45,732 bases of DNA from Clostridia bacterium. GTDB lineage: Bacteria > Bacillota > Clostridia > Oscillospirales > CAG-272. The position numbers and the translations under genes are program-made. This document shows, one piece after another, positions 10,240-18,653 of the stretch. Position 1 is the first letter of the stretch; every line of letters begins with the position of its first letter. The stretch spans positions 1 to 45,732 of the forward strand of contig JAGBSP010000066.1 in assembly GCA_017631855.1 (NCBI GenBank), read 5' to 3'. The notes beneath the pieces are model-generated. The model was given only the letters and a program-made list of their open reading frames with translations. It made no database searches and had not been told where the DNA came from.

Positions 10240-10311
10240 AAAATCACTCCGTTCCAGATTATAAAATATCTTAAGTAAATCATATGAAAAAATGAAAATT
10301 ATCTATACTAT

Positions 10312-10340
10312 ATTATAGCATAATTCAAAAAAAATTGCAA
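10312..10340 (-). promoter_or_regulatory. dnaA promoter
   Basis: On the minus strand TTGCAA (10340-10335), a 17-bp spacer, then TATAAT (10317-10312). It points at dnaA with a leader of about 65 bases. No DnaA box is visible in it. Confidence 0.75.
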
Positions 10341-10399
10341 GGATTTTTTAAATTTTCTTCCAATTTTTATATATATTTATGTCTTTGTTTTTCGGTGTC

Positions 10400-10428
10400 T
10401 TGACAGATAGCAAAAAAAAGGATATAAT
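10400..10428 (+). promoter_or_regulatory. promoter of the cca-ruvX operon
   Basis: TTGACA (10400-10405), 17 bp, TATAAT (10423-10428): a perfect sigma-A consensus. It is divergent from the dnaA promoter, 60 bp away. Confidence 0.85.
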
Positions 10429-10460
10429 AGAAACAGAAATAGCGTAGGGAGGAGATTTTG

Positions 10461-11654
10461 ATGCAAAAAACAGAAAAAAATATCATCATTTCCGACCGTA
10501 TTTTACGATTAATAAAAAGAATGGAGCAGGCGGGAGAGGACGCATATTTGGTTGGCGGGTCACTTAGAGATCTTTTGCTTGGACTTTCCCCGAACGATTA
10601 TGATTTGGCAACGTCGGCGCTGCCGCAAAAAACGGTGGAGATCTTTGCCGACCATCGTGTGATCACAACGGGACTGAAGCACGGAACCGTCACCGTTATG
10701 GAGGACGCAGAGCCTATTGAAATCACGACCTTCCGCATTGACGGCTTGTATAGCGATGCAAGACATCCCGACGGAGTGACCTTTACCGGACGCATCGAAG
10801 AGGATCTTGCCCGCAGAGATTTTACCATCAACGCGATGGCGTATCATCCAAAGATCGGTCTTATCGATCCCTTTGGCGGTAGAGAGGACCTTGAGAAAAA
10901 AATTCTTCGTGCAGTAGGAAATCCGGAGGTGCGATTTGACGAAGATGCGCTCCGTATTTTACGTGCGTTTCGATTTTCGGCACAGCTCGGCTTTGCTATT
11001 GAAGAAAAAACGTTGGCGGGATGTACTGAAAGTAAGTATGGACTAACCAAAATAGCAAAGGAACGGATTGCCGTCGAGCTATTAAAGCTTCTGTTGAGTA
11101 AAGAACCTACATTGTCCTTACAAAAAATGATTGAAACGGGTGTTTCTTTCTTTGTTTTCGGAGAATATTTACCGTCCAACAAGCTTTTAGAGCTTCTGCC
11201 GCAAATGACTGCCACCGATACGGGAAAGCTTGGCTTTTTCTTCTCGGAATGCGACGAAGAAGAGGCAAGAAAAATTTTGGAAATGCTTCGGTATTCCAAA
11301 AAACAGATCACGGGAGCCCTTGCGGTGGCTAGAGGCGCGACAAAAAAAATTTCGACCCCCTTGGAAGCAAGACGCCTGATCGCACTATGCGGAAGTTACG
11401 CCGAGGATGCTTGTCGCGCATCAATTTTGTGGGAAAATTCTCCCAAGGAAGCCTTAGATTGGGTAAAAGAGAGCAAAGCGCCCACTAAAATTTCGGATTT
11501 GAAGATTTCGGGCAGAGATCTGATGGCGCTCGGCTATGCGGGACGCGAGATCGGTTTGATATTAGAAGAGCTTTTGCGTCTTGTGATTGACGATCCTACG
11601 CAAAACGAAAAGGCAAAATTACTTGAACTTACCAAAAATATTAGTATAAACTAA
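10461..11654 (+). CDS. cca: CCA tRNA nucleotidyltransferase
   Basis: A 397-residue class II nucleotidyltransferase that adds or repairs the 3'-CCA of tRNAs. The polymerase-beta-like head has G-G-S-L-R-D (32-37) and the metal carboxylates D-Y-D (46-48). The R-R-D-F-T-I-N-A motif and R-I-L-R-A-F-R-F-S motif follow. The single-protein form with these motifs is typical, though members with only A-adding activity cannot be excluded. I place the start at ATG 10461, seven bases after AGGGAGGAG; a TTG just before it is less likely. First gene of an operon with ruvX (24-bp gap). Confidence 0.93.
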   Translation: MQKTEKNIIISDRILRLIKRMEQAGEDAYLVGGSLRDLLLGLSPNDYDLATSALPQKTVEIFADHRVITTGLKHGTVTVMEDAEPIEITTFRIDGLYSDARHPDGVTFTGRIEEDLARRDFTINAMAYHPKIGLIDPFGGREDLEKKILRAVGNPEVRFDEDALRILRAFRFSAQLGFAIEEKTLAGCTESKYGLTKIAKERIAVELLKLLLSKEPTLSLQKMIETGVSFFVFGEYLPSNKLLELLPQMTATDTGKLGFFFSECDEEEARKILEMLRYSKKQITGALAVARGATKKISTPLEARRLIALCGSYAEDACRASILWENSPKEALDWVKESKAPTKISDLKISGRDLMALGYAGREIGLILEELLRLVIDDPTQNEKAKLLELTKNISIN

Positions 11655-11678
11655 CTACAAAAAGAAACGGAACAAAAA

Positions 11679-12134
11679 ATGAACAATTTGGAAAAGATTT
11701 CCGGAACAAAGGGAAAGATTTTAGGAGTAGATTTTGGAGATACAAGAACCGGTCTTGCGGTTTGTGATCCGTCAAGATTGTTGGCTTCGGGCATTGGATA
11801 TATCAGTCCCGGCGGTATTGAAAAAACGGCAGATGCTGTGGCGGAAATTGCCAAAGAGCAGGGGGTTTCTTCGATTATTGTTGGTCTTCCTGTTAATATG
11901 GACGGAAGCGAAGGGGGAAGAGCATCGCGCTGCCGAAAATTTGCTTCGATGCTCGAGGATCGCTTGTCGCTTCCCGTTGCAATGTTTGACGAACGAATGA
12001 CAACAATGACCGCGGCTCGCTATTTGAACGAAACCAATACCCGCGGAAAAAAGAGAAAAACCGTCATTGACACGCTGTCGGCGCAGATCATTTTGCAAAA
12101 TGCATTGGATCGTTTGAAATATTTGCAGGGATGA
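11679..12134 (+). CDS. ruvX: RuvX/YqgF, RNase H-fold pre-16S rRNA nuclease
   Basis: 151 residues, normal for the YqgF family. The RNase H-like fold begins I-L-G-V-D-F-G-D-T-R-T-G-L-A, with the first catalytic Asp. V-G-L-P-V-N-M-D-G-S is the family hallmark, F-D-E-R-M-T-T the second acidic site, and D-T-L-S-A-Q the third. Family members process the 5' end of 16S rRNA, and Holliday-junction cleavage has also been proposed. Between cca and a DUF6472 gene, 16 bp before the latter. Confidence 0.93.
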   Translation: MNNLEKISGTKGKILGVDFGDTRTGLAVCDPSRLLASGIGYISPGGIEKTADAVAEIAKEQGVSSIIVGLPVNMDGSEGGRASRCRKFASMLEDRLSLPVAMFDERMTTMTAARYLNETNTRGKKRKTVIDTLSAQIILQNALDRLKYLQG

Positions 12135-12150
12135 TCAGAAGGAGTTAAAA

Positions 12151-12375
12151 ATGACTAACTACTCAGAAAGATTTCGCAAGAAAAAAGCTCCCCAAAAAAC
12201 TGTAGGGAGCTGTGAGAGCTGTGAATTTTACGATTACGACGAATACCTGGATGCCTACGTTTGCAATCAACGATTGGATCAGGACGAGATGGTAGATTTT
12301 TTGGGAAAAAATACGTCTGGTTGTCCCTATTACCGTTTTCACGACGAATATAAGAGCGTGCAAAAACAGAACTGA
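12151..12375 (+). CDS. small Cys-rich DUF6472 protein
   Basis: 74 residues. It resembles the Clostridia family DUF6472: C-E-S-C-E-F-Y-D-Y-D-E, then a Cys in Y-V-C-N, then D-Q-D-E-M, and finally G-C-P-Y-Y-R-F-H-D-E-Y. Four cysteines in two clusters (two in C-x-x-C, one in V-C-N, one in G-C-P) could bind a zinc ion, which is an inference. No function is established that I know of. It follows ruvX by 16 bp with GGAG before the ATG, so it is co-transcribed. A role in RNA metabolism is possible only by association. Confidence 0.8.
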   Translation: MTNYSERFRKKKAPQKTVGSCESCEFYDYDEYLDAYVCNQRLDQDEMVDFLGKNTSGCPYYRFHDEYKSVQKQN

Positions 12376-12404
12376 CTTCTTTGGGAGATAAATAAGGAGA
12401 AGTT

Positions 12405-13487
12405 ATGGGTACTTTATTTGATTATCTGGATTGGCGCGGAGATCTTTCTTTTTCGGAGGTACCGCTGAATGAGGTCGACAACTTAATTTTTACACAGCTG
12501 AGCTACGTGGCGTTTGACGGGATTGTTTCCGAGCAACTTAACGACAAGCCGATCACCTTGCGTGATGCTGTTCGGCAATATCTGAAGAAGCATAAGGGAG
12601 AGGTTGCTTACCTTGGAAAGATCGTTCCTTCCGCCATTCTCAGTCTTGCGGCAAAGGTGGCGAAGTGCGCGCGCTATGCAAACGTTAAAATGTTAGCATA
12701 TACTAACCATATTGACCAAAAAACACAGATGCAGTTTTCAGCGGTGACCTTTTTTCCGCCTAAAGCACCCGCGTACGTGGCATACAGAGGAACCGACGAT
12801 ACGCTCGTTGGCTGGAAAGAGGATTTTAATATGAGCTTTTTGCAGCCCGTGCCCGCGCAGATTGAGGCGGTGGCGTATCTTGAGAGGATCGCGCCCTATC
12901 TGACCGAACAGTTTTTCGTTGGCGGACACAGCAAAGGCGGAAATCTTGCCGTCTATGCGGCGGTCAAATGCTCTCCCAAGTTGCAGGAAAGGATTCTTTT
13001 GGTCTACAATAACGACGGTCCCGGCTTTGACCGCGCCTTTATTGAGGGCATTGATCATCAAAATCTTCGCGGTAAAATCCGCACCATCGTTCCCGAATCC
13101 TCGGTGGTGGGAATGCTCTTGGAGCACGAAGAGAGTTACGACGTAATCAAAAGTCACGCCACGGGACTGATGCAACACGACGGATGCTCGTGGGAGGTTC
13201 TCGGTGGAAAATTCATTTATCTGGATGCGATCACCAACGAAAGCCGCCTGATCGATACCACGCTTCGTTCGTGGCTCGACGGCTTGAGTATGGAGGAGCG
13301 AGAAAAGGTGGTCGATTCGGTGTACGAGGTGTTAGTTGCAACAAACGCAACGACGCTCACCGAGTTGACGGCAGATAAGGTCAAGCTCGTCAAAGCATGG
13401 GGAAGCCTTGATCCGAAGATCAAAAGCATCATCCTCAAATGTATTGCAATCTTTTTGAAGGAATCAAAGCTTGGAAAGAAAAAATAA
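12405..13487 (+). CDS. DUF2974 (Mbeg1-like) alpha/beta hydrolase
   Basis: 360 residues of the DUF2974/Mbeg1-like family. The start, G-T-L-F-D-Y-L-D-W-R-G-D, and the L-N-E-V-D-N-L-I motif are characteristic. A-Y-R-G-T-D-D (126-132) resembles the lipase oxyanion segment. G-H-S-K-G-G-N (174-180) is a nucleophile elbow with Ser176. No signal peptide is present, so it is cytoplasmic. The substrate is unknown. Last gene of the cca operon, followed by a terminator at 13489. Confidence 0.88.
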   Translation: MGTLFDYLDWRGDLSFSEVPLNEVDNLIFTQLSYVAFDGIVSEQLNDKPITLRDAVRQYLKKHKGEVAYLGKIVPSAILSLAAKVAKCARYANVKMLAYTNHIDQKTQMQFSAVTFFPPKAPAYVAYRGTDDTLVGWKEDFNMSFLQPVPAQIEAVAYLERIAPYLTEQFFVGGHSKGGNLAVYAAVKCSPKLQERILLVYNNDGPGFDRAFIEGIDHQNLRGKIRTIVPESSVVGMLLEHEESYDVIKSHATGLMQHDGCSWEVLGGKFIYLDAITNESRLIDTTLRSWLDGLSMEEREKVVDSVYEVLVATNATTLTELTADKVKLVKAWGSLDPKIKSIILKCIAIFLKESKLGKKK

Positions 13488-13488
13488 A

Positions 13489-13522
13489 AAAGAAAAACAC
13501 TCGAGAGAGTGTTTTTCTTTTT
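13489..13522. terminator. bidirectional terminator
   Basis: AAAAACACTC (13493-13502), loop GAGA, GAGTGTTTTT (13507-13516), with T-rich tails on both strands. It sits between two converging genes. Confidence 0.85.
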
Positions 13523-13530
13523 ATGGAAAT

Positions 13531-14856
13531 TTATTCTTTTTCGTTATTCTGATTTTCGTTGTGGTGGAGATGGGGCAGATGCAAGTGCGGAAGGTGCATC
13601 AGCGTACGGGCACTGGTTCTGCCTTCGGGCGAAATTTCTCCTGCCTTCTGGAGCGAGATCTTCGTCAGCATCGGTCCGATCAGCTCATAGATCAGTACGG
13701 CAAAGAGGGTAATATTTGCCACGATATGTCCTTCGGGTCCAAGCTGTTCTGCCTTAATTGCCATACCGAGTGCAACGCCCGCCTGCGGCAGAAGCGTAAT
13801 TCCGAGATAGCGGACGATATTTTTGTCGCATTGCGTTGCTTTTGCACTCAGATATGCACCCGAGTATTTTCCTGCCGAACGGGCAAGGATATAAACAAGA
13901 CCAATGAGAACGATTGCGAAATCCTTGAATACCGCAAGCTCCAGCTCGGCACCGCTGATGACGAAGAAGAGAATGAGCAAGGGCGCGGTCCAACGGTCGA
14001 GACGGTCCATCAGCTCTGCGGAGAAATCACAGATGTTACAGAAGATTGTTCCGAGCATCATACAAACTAGCAGAGAAGAGAATGCAATGTGAATGCCGCC
14101 GATCTCAAACTTGAGCATCGATAGCGCCACCGTCAGGAACACGAATGCCACCGACATCGAAAGACGCTTGGATCTCGAATGGAAGAATTTTTCGAAGAAG
14201 GTAAAGAGGAAGCCCATCACAAGACCGAGCGCCAGCGAGAGAACGACCTCGAGGATCGGCTCAACCAGAACCGAAAGAATATCCACTCTTCCCGAAATGA
14301 GCGCCTTGGAAATACCGAAGGAAACAGCGAAGAGCACAAGTCCGACGGCATCGTCGAGCGCGACGACGGGAAGGAGAATATCGGTCAGAGGACCTTTTGC
14401 TTTGTACTGACGGACGACCATCAGCGTTGCGGCGGGTGCGGTTGCCGAAGCGACAGCGCCGAGCACGATCGCGGCAGGCAAGGGAAGCTTGTCGGGCATT
14501 GCCAGATGAATGCCGATGAGAACGGCGTCGACCAGCAGCGTCGCAACGACGGCTTGCACGATACCGATGATGGTTGCCTGCTTACCCGTTTTTTTCAGCT
14601 GTCCCAAACGGAATTCATTTCCGATGGCAAAGGCAATAAATCCGAGTGCAACGTCGGCGATGATCGAATAGGACTTGACGTCTGCCATGCTCATAAATCC
14701 AAGTCCCGGAACACCGAGCTGACCCAGACAGTACGGACCGATGAGAATACCGGCAACCAAATATGCCGTGACGGCGGGGAGCTTAAACACCTTTGCAAGA
14801 CGGGAAAGCATCAGTCCCGCAAACATTGCAACCGATAAGCTCAAAAGTGTTTGCAT
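13531..14856 (-). CDS. cation:proton antiporter (CPA2, KefB/NapA-like)
   Basis: A 441-residue polytopic membrane protein with about 12 hydrophobic segments. It should exchange Na+ or K+ for H+ across the cytoplasmic membrane. The N-terminal helix reads V-T-A-Y-L-V-A-G-I-L-I-G-P, a CPA2 landmark. The core has V-A-L-D-D-A-V-G-L with adjacent Asp residues, as in electrogenic NapA/NhaA-type exchangers, rather than the Q-D of KefC. No C-terminal RCK/TrkA-N regulatory domain follows. The end is a His-rich tail with six His in 13 residues. I choose ATG 14856 because GGAGG lies 8 bases upstream; an earlier TTG would place that site inside the gene. A consensus promoter drives it. Confidence 0.88.
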   Translation of the reverse strand: MQTLLSLSVAMFAGLMLSRLAKVFKLPAVTAYLVAGILIGPYCLGQLGVPGLGFMSMADVKSYSIIADVALGFIAFAIGNEFRLGQLKKTGKQATIIGIVQAVVATLLVDAVLIGIHLAMPDKLPLPAAIVLGAVASATAPAATLMVVRQYKAKGPLTDILLPVVALDDAVGLVLFAVSFGISKALISGRVDILSVLVEPILEVVLSLALGLVMGFLFTFFEKFFHSRSKRLSMSVAFVFLTVALSMLKFEIGGIHIAFSSLLVCMMLGTIFCNICDFSAELMDRLDRWTAPLLILFFVISGAELELAVFKDFAIVLIGLVYILARSAGKYSGAYLSAKATQCDKNIVRYLGITLLPQAGVALGMAIKAEQLGPEGHIVANITLFAVLIYELIGPMLTKISLQKAGEISPEGRTSARTLMHLPHLHLPHLHHNENQNNEKE

Positions 14857-14894
14857 ATCGTAAACCTCCAAAAGATAAAATTACATACCAACCG

Positions 14895-14923
14895 ATTATA
14901 GCACTTTCTTTTCCGAATGTCAA
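14895..14923 (-). promoter_or_regulatory. promoter of the antiporter gene
   Basis: Minus strand TTGACA (14923-14918), 17 bp, TATAAT (14900-14895). Perfect consensus, about 40 bp before the start codon. Confidence 0.85.
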
Positions 14924-14989
14924 GAGAGAAATGAAATTTCTTTTATATAATAATAGGATATTTTAAGAGTCCTGTGAGCGAAGAGGGGC

Positions 14990-15769
14990 TTATTCTTTCT
15001 GTTCGAGTGCCGTACGCGCGTGCTTTCTTCGAAATTCGGAGGGGCTGACGCCAACCTCCTTGCGGAAGGCGTTGGCAAAATAATAGGCGTTTGAATATCC
15101 GCAGAGCGCGGCGATCTCTCCCACGCGGAGCGCACCCTCGAGGAGGAGCTGCTTTGCGTAATGCACCCGAAGCTTGATGAGATAGCGCGAGGGGGTGGTG
15201 TGGAGCTGATTTTTGAATTTCCATATGAGTCCGACGTGGCTCAGATATACCTCGTTGGCAAGCGCGTCAAGGTCGATCTTTTCCGCAAGATGGTCGTTCA
15301 TATAGCGGAGCACGTAGAGAATATCCTCGGAATAGCCATCGGCGCCGTGCCGTTCACTCTGCCTATGAATATAGTGCTCGGTGGCAATTCGTTCTATCAT
15401 ATGCAAGAAAAGCGCTTTGTGGTCGGGAAAATGATGGATCAGCGCGTAATTTTCCGCCATAGCTGCGATATTCTGTTTTGGAATATTCAGCTTTCCCGCC
15501 GACATTTGCGCACAGATCGGACTTGCGGGATCGGTGTGATAGACAAACTGAAAGAAGTCGATCGGCTCGATAATCCAGCGGAAAAATTCGGTGTTGGCTG
15601 GAATGTAAAGAATTTCGTTCTCGCCCACAAGGAGCTCTTGCCCACCGATACGGCACCCGATCTTCCCCTTGGTGATGACAAGCATCATATCCCACGCGCG
15701 TACTCCCTCGCTGACCTCAAATTCACTTCTGCCCGAAAATCTGTTGGAAAAAATTAGTTGAAGATTCAT
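14990..15769 (-). CDS. AraC-family transcriptional regulator
   Basis: 259 residues. An N-terminal cupin-like sensing domain (1-140) has V-I-T-K-G-K-I-G-C and Y-I-P-A-N-T-E-F-F. A C-terminal double helix-turn-helix (about 160-255) has H-V-G-L-I-W-K-F-K, G-E-I-A-A-L-C-G-Y-S-N-A-Y-Y-F-A-N-A-F-R-K and G-V-S-P-S-E-F-R. This layout fits regulators of carbohydrate genes. The ATG at 15769 follows AGGAGAAAG; longer in-frame readings have no ribosome site and would overlap the divergent gene. It is divergent from the FAD oxidoreductase with overlapping promoters, so that gene is its likely target. Confidence 0.9.
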   Translation of the reverse strand: MNLQLIFSNRFSGRSEFEVSEGVRAWDMMLVITKGKIGCRIGGQELLVGENEILYIPANTEFFRWIIEPIDFFQFVYHTDPASPICAQMSAGKLNIPKQNIAAMAENYALIHHFPDHKALFLHMIERIATEHYIHRQSERHGADGYSEDILYVLRYMNDHLAEKIDLDALANEVYLSHVGLIWKFKNQLHTTPSRYLIKLRVHYAKQLLLEGALRVGEIAALCGYSNAYYFANAFRKEVGVSPSEFRRKHARTALEQKE

Positions 15770-15805
15770 TCTTTCTCCTGAATTACTATAAAAAATTATA
15801 TTTTT

Positions 15806-15850
15806 ATTATAATTTATTACATTGTATTTGTCAAGAGAAGATGGTAAAAT
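15806..15850. promoter_or_regulatory. overlapping divergent promoters, AraC regulator and oxidoreductase
   Basis: Leftward: TTGACA (15834-15829), 17 bp, TATAAT (15811-15806). Rightward: TTGTAT (15822-15827), 17 bp, TAAAAT (15845-15850). The two cores interlock, so RNA polymerase cannot occupy both. The leftward one is perfect and the rightward one weak, as expected for an activated target gene. Confidence 0.75.
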
Positions 15851-15894
15851 AAATTCAGAAATAATCTCATGAACATATAAAAAGGAGAAAGAAA

Positions 15895-17718
15895 ATGAAC
15901 GCAACATTGAAGAAGAAAATCTTAGAGTGCGATCTGTGTGTCGTCGGTGGCGGTCTTTCGGGATCGTTTGCAGCCCTCGCTGCGGCAAGACACGGCGCAA
16001 AGGTTGTCGTAATTCAGGACCGCCCGATGCTCGGCGGTAACGCATCGTCCGAGATCCGTATGTGCCCCAGAGGAGCAAAGTGCAGAAAGCCCTCGGAGGA
16101 CGCGATCTACGACAGAGAAACCGGTATGATCAGCGAGCTCGAGGAGCGCCAGATCTACGGAAACCCCACGCTCGTTTACTCGATCTGGGACGCAACCCTC
16201 TATTCGATGCTTCGTGAGAACGCAAACATCACCCTCTGCCTGAACACCTCGTGCGTCGACGCCGAGATGGACGGAGAGAAAATCGTTTCTGTCACGGGCT
16301 GGCAGGCAACGACCTACACCTGGGTCACCGTCAAGGCAAAGCTCTTTGCCGACTGCTCGGGTGACAGTATTCTCGCAACGCTGACGGGTGCTGAGTACCG
16401 CGTCGGACGCGAGGCAAAGTCGGAGTTTGGCGAAACGCTCGCGCAGGACGTTGCCGACAATCACACGATGGGTATGTCGATCCTGCTTGGTGCGAAGGAA
16501 ACCGACCGCCCCGTCAAGTTCACGCCTCCCACCTTTGCAAAGACCTTTGCAAACGAGAGCGATTTTGCAAGCTCGGGCGAGAACAGCGACGAAAACCTGC
16601 CCCGTGACCACGAGGTCGGCACGAACGGCTGTAACCTCTGGTGGAACGAGCTCGGCGGTATGGTCGACAGTATCCACGACACCGAGGAGCTTCGCGACGA
16701 GCTGCTTGCCAACATCTACGGTATCTGGGATCACATCAAGAACCAGGGCGATCACGGCAAGGAAAACTGGGATCTTGATTGGGTAGGCTTCCTCCCCGGT
16801 AAGCGCGAATCCCGCCGTTACGTCGGAGATTACCTCCTGAAGGAGCAGGATCTCGTCGCAGGCGGACAGTTCGACGACGTCGTTGCTTACGGCGGTTGGC
16901 CGATCGACGACCACAACCCCTACGGCTTTATGAAGAACGACGAGAACAACGATACGGGAAGAAATATCTATATGAGCGATCTTTACGGTATCCCGCTTCG
17001 TTCGCTTTACTCGAAGAATATTGATAATCTGCTCTTCGCAGGAAGAAATATCAGTGCTACGCATATGGCAATGTCCTCGACGCGCGTTATGAACACCTGT
17101 TCTCTGATCGGACAGGCGGCAGGTACGGCGGCGGCAGTTGCGATCGCACACGGTACCTCGATGAGAGAGGTGGCAAAGAGCCACGTATCCGAGGTACAGA
17201 AGAAGCTGATGGACGACGGTGTGTATCTGCCCCGTATGCTCCGTGAGGTTTCGGAGCTCATCAAGAGCGCGAAGATGAACGTTTCGGACGAGGAGCGCGC
17301 GCTTCTGCTCAACGGTAAGGAGCGTCCCCGCAAGGCAGGCGAAGAGGTTGGTATCTGGCAGAATCTCGGTGAGAGCCTGACCTTCACCTTCGAGAAGGCA
17401 GAGAAGCTTGGCGTACTGCGTCTGCAGTTCGACCCCGATTTCTCGAGAATGTCGGTTTCGAAGGACTTCAAGGTTCGCCGTTATGCAACCAAGATCCATA
17501 CGAACGCGGACTTCGAGCCCGTCAAGGTGCCGAACACCATCGTCAAGAGCTTTGTGGTCTATGCGGACGGTAAGCCCGTCTTTACCGCAAAGGACAACTA
17601 CCTCTCGCTCGTAAAGATCCCCTTGAACGTTGAAGCAAAGGAGCTTCGCATCGAGTGGCTCGCAACCAATGGAGCAGAGAAGGTACATCTCTACTCGGCA
17701 GATATTCTTGATTCTTAA
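15895..17718 (+). CDS. FAD-dependent oxidoreductase (FAD_oxidored family)
   Basis: 607 residues. The N-terminal Rossmann site is V-V-G-G-G-L-S-G-S (16-24) and the R-P-M-L-G-G-N-A-S-S-E-I-R segment follows, both typical of the PF12831 FAD_oxidored family. Conserved G-R-N-I-S-A-T-H and the C-S-L-I-G-Q-A-A-G-T-A-A-A helix close the FAD domain (to about 430). Residues ~475-605 look like a beta-sandwich, possibly a discoidin/CBM-like domain. No signal peptide. Members often occur in polysaccharide-use loci, so a sugar or glycoside substrate is likely, but it is not shown. Codons end mostly in C or G, as in highly expressed genes here. Control by the divergent AraC protein is likely. A terminator follows. 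Confidence 0.85.
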   Translation: MNATLKKKILECDLCVVGGGLSGSFAALAAARHGAKVVVIQDRPMLGGNASSEIRMCPRGAKCRKPSEDAIYDRETGMISELEERQIYGNPTLVYSIWDATLYSMLRENANITLCLNTSCVDAEMDGEKIVSVTGWQATTYTWVTVKAKLFADCSGDSILATLTGAEYRVGREAKSEFGETLAQDVADNHTMGMSILLGAKETDRPVKFTPPTFAKTFANESDFASSGENSDENLPRDHEVGTNGCNLWWNELGGMVDSIHDTEELRDELLANIYGIWDHIKNQGDHGKENWDLDWVGFLPGKRESRRYVGDYLLKEQDLVAGGQFDDVVAYGGWPIDDHNPYGFMKNDENNDTGRNIYMSDLYGIPLRSLYSKNIDNLLFAGRNISATHMAMSSTRVMNTCSLIGQAAGTAAAVAIAHGTSMREVAKSHVSEVQKKLMDDGVYLPRMLREVSELIKSAKMNVSDEERALLLNGKERPRKAGEEVGIWQNLGESLTFTFEKAEKLGVLRLQFDPDFSRMSVSKDFKVRRYATKIHTNADFEPVKVPNTIVKSFVVYADGKPVFTAKDNYLSLVKIPLNVEAKELRIEWLATNGAEKVHLYSADILDS

Positions 17719-17726
17719 TTTCAAAA

Positions 17727-17756
17727 CAAAAAACCTCGCTACGGCGAGGTTTTTTG
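17727..17756 (+). terminator. terminator of the FAD oxidoreductase gene
   Basis: ACCTCGC (17733-17739), loop TACG, GCGAGGT (17744-17750), then TTTTT. Confidence 0.85.
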
Positions 17757-17764
17757 TTGAGTTG

Positions 17765-17793
17765 TTGACTTATTGAAAAAAATGGTGTATAAT
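17765..17793 (+). promoter_or_regulatory. promoter of the threonine/serine exporter pair
   Basis: TTGACT (17765-17770), 17 bp, TATAAT (17788-17793), 47 bp before the start codon. Confidence 0.8.
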
Positions 17794-17840
17794 GAGAAAA
17801 ATAGGTCGTTTTTTAACGATTTTAAAGAAGGAAAATTTGT

Positions 17841-18653
17841 ATGATATCAAAGAATGTTCAAGCTTTTGAATCGGACAATCGAAGCTTTGCCGATCATACG
17901 GCGGAATATTTGCTTTGTCTTGCACTGGACATCGGAGAGGGAATGCTCAAATGCGGTGCGGAGATCCGCCGTGTCGAGGATACGATTGAGCGCGTTTGTG
18001 TGGCATACGGCGCTTCTCACGTCGAGATCTTCGCAATTCCGTCGGTCATTATTGCCGCCATTCGTTTGCCTGACGGCGAATACTCCTCACAGGTGCGCCG
18101 CGTCAAGAAAGGGGGAAACAATCTTTCTCTCCTGGAGCGCTTCAACGAAATTTCGCGCAATATCTGTCGGACCACGCCCCCTCTTGCCGAGGTCGACGAA
18201 ATGATACGCAAGGCAAAGGAAAAAAAGGTCTACCCCAAGTGGTTGCATTTTCTTTCCTATGCGCTTGCGTCGGGCTCGTTTGCCGTCTTTTTCGGCGGAA
18301 GCTGGCGGGACGGTATTGTTGCCGCCGTCATCGGACTTGTGTTTGCGCTGATCGATCTCATTTCGCTCGAAGGCGTCAATCAGTTTGCCAAAACGGCAAT
18401 GCAATCCTTCGTCGGCGGTCTTCTTTCCTGCCTTGCCATTCGCGCGGGACTTGGAGATGACGTGGGTATGATTATGATCGGAACGATTATGATCCTCATT
18501 CCCGGCGTCTTCTTCAGTACGGCGCTCCGAGATCTGCTTTGCGGGGACTTTCTTGCGGGAACGCTGAAGACGGTGCAGGCGATTCTCTCGACGCTGATGA
18601 TTGCCTTTGGCTATCTTCTGGCAATGTTTCTGGTGGGAGGTGGCATTCTATGA
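17841..18653 (+). CDS. threonine/serine exporter, N-terminal half (ThrE/YjjP, DUF1212)
   Basis: 270 residues. The cytoplasmic N-terminal part has the family motif A-L-D-I-G-E-G-M-L-K-C-G-A-E-I-R-R-V-E-D-T. Residues ~135-270 carry about five membrane helices. In the two-gene ThrE/YjjP-YjjB arrangement this subunit pairs with the small membrane protein encoded next. The family exports threonine, serine or, in some bacteria, succinate. Stop and next start overlap (ATGA), so the two are made together. Confidence 0.88.
   Translation: MISKNVQAFESDNRSFADHTAEYLLCLALDIGEGMLKCGAEIRRVEDTIERVCVAYGASHVEIFAIPSVIIAAIRLPDGEYSSQVRRVKKGGNNLSLLERFNEISRNICRTTPPLAEVDEMIRKAKEKKVYPKWLHFLSYALASGSFAVFFGGSWRDGIVAAVIGLVFALIDLISLEGVNQFAKTAMQSFVGGLLSCLAIRAGLGDDVGMIMIGTIMILIPGVFFSTALRDLLCGDFLAGTLKTVQAILSTLMIAFGYLLAMFLVGGGIL

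Noticed and set aside
15770-16078. 103-residue N-terminal extension of the AraC regulator
   Set aside because: It would overlap the divergent oxidoreductase gene and has no family similarity. ATG 15769 has AGGAG before it.
15922-17724. A 600-codon open frame on the minus strand opposite the FAD oxidoreductase gene
   Set aside because: It mirrors the real gene almost end to end, lacks a ribosome site and gives no family motif. The plus-strand protein has clear FAD motifs. Such frames come from C/G-rich third positions.
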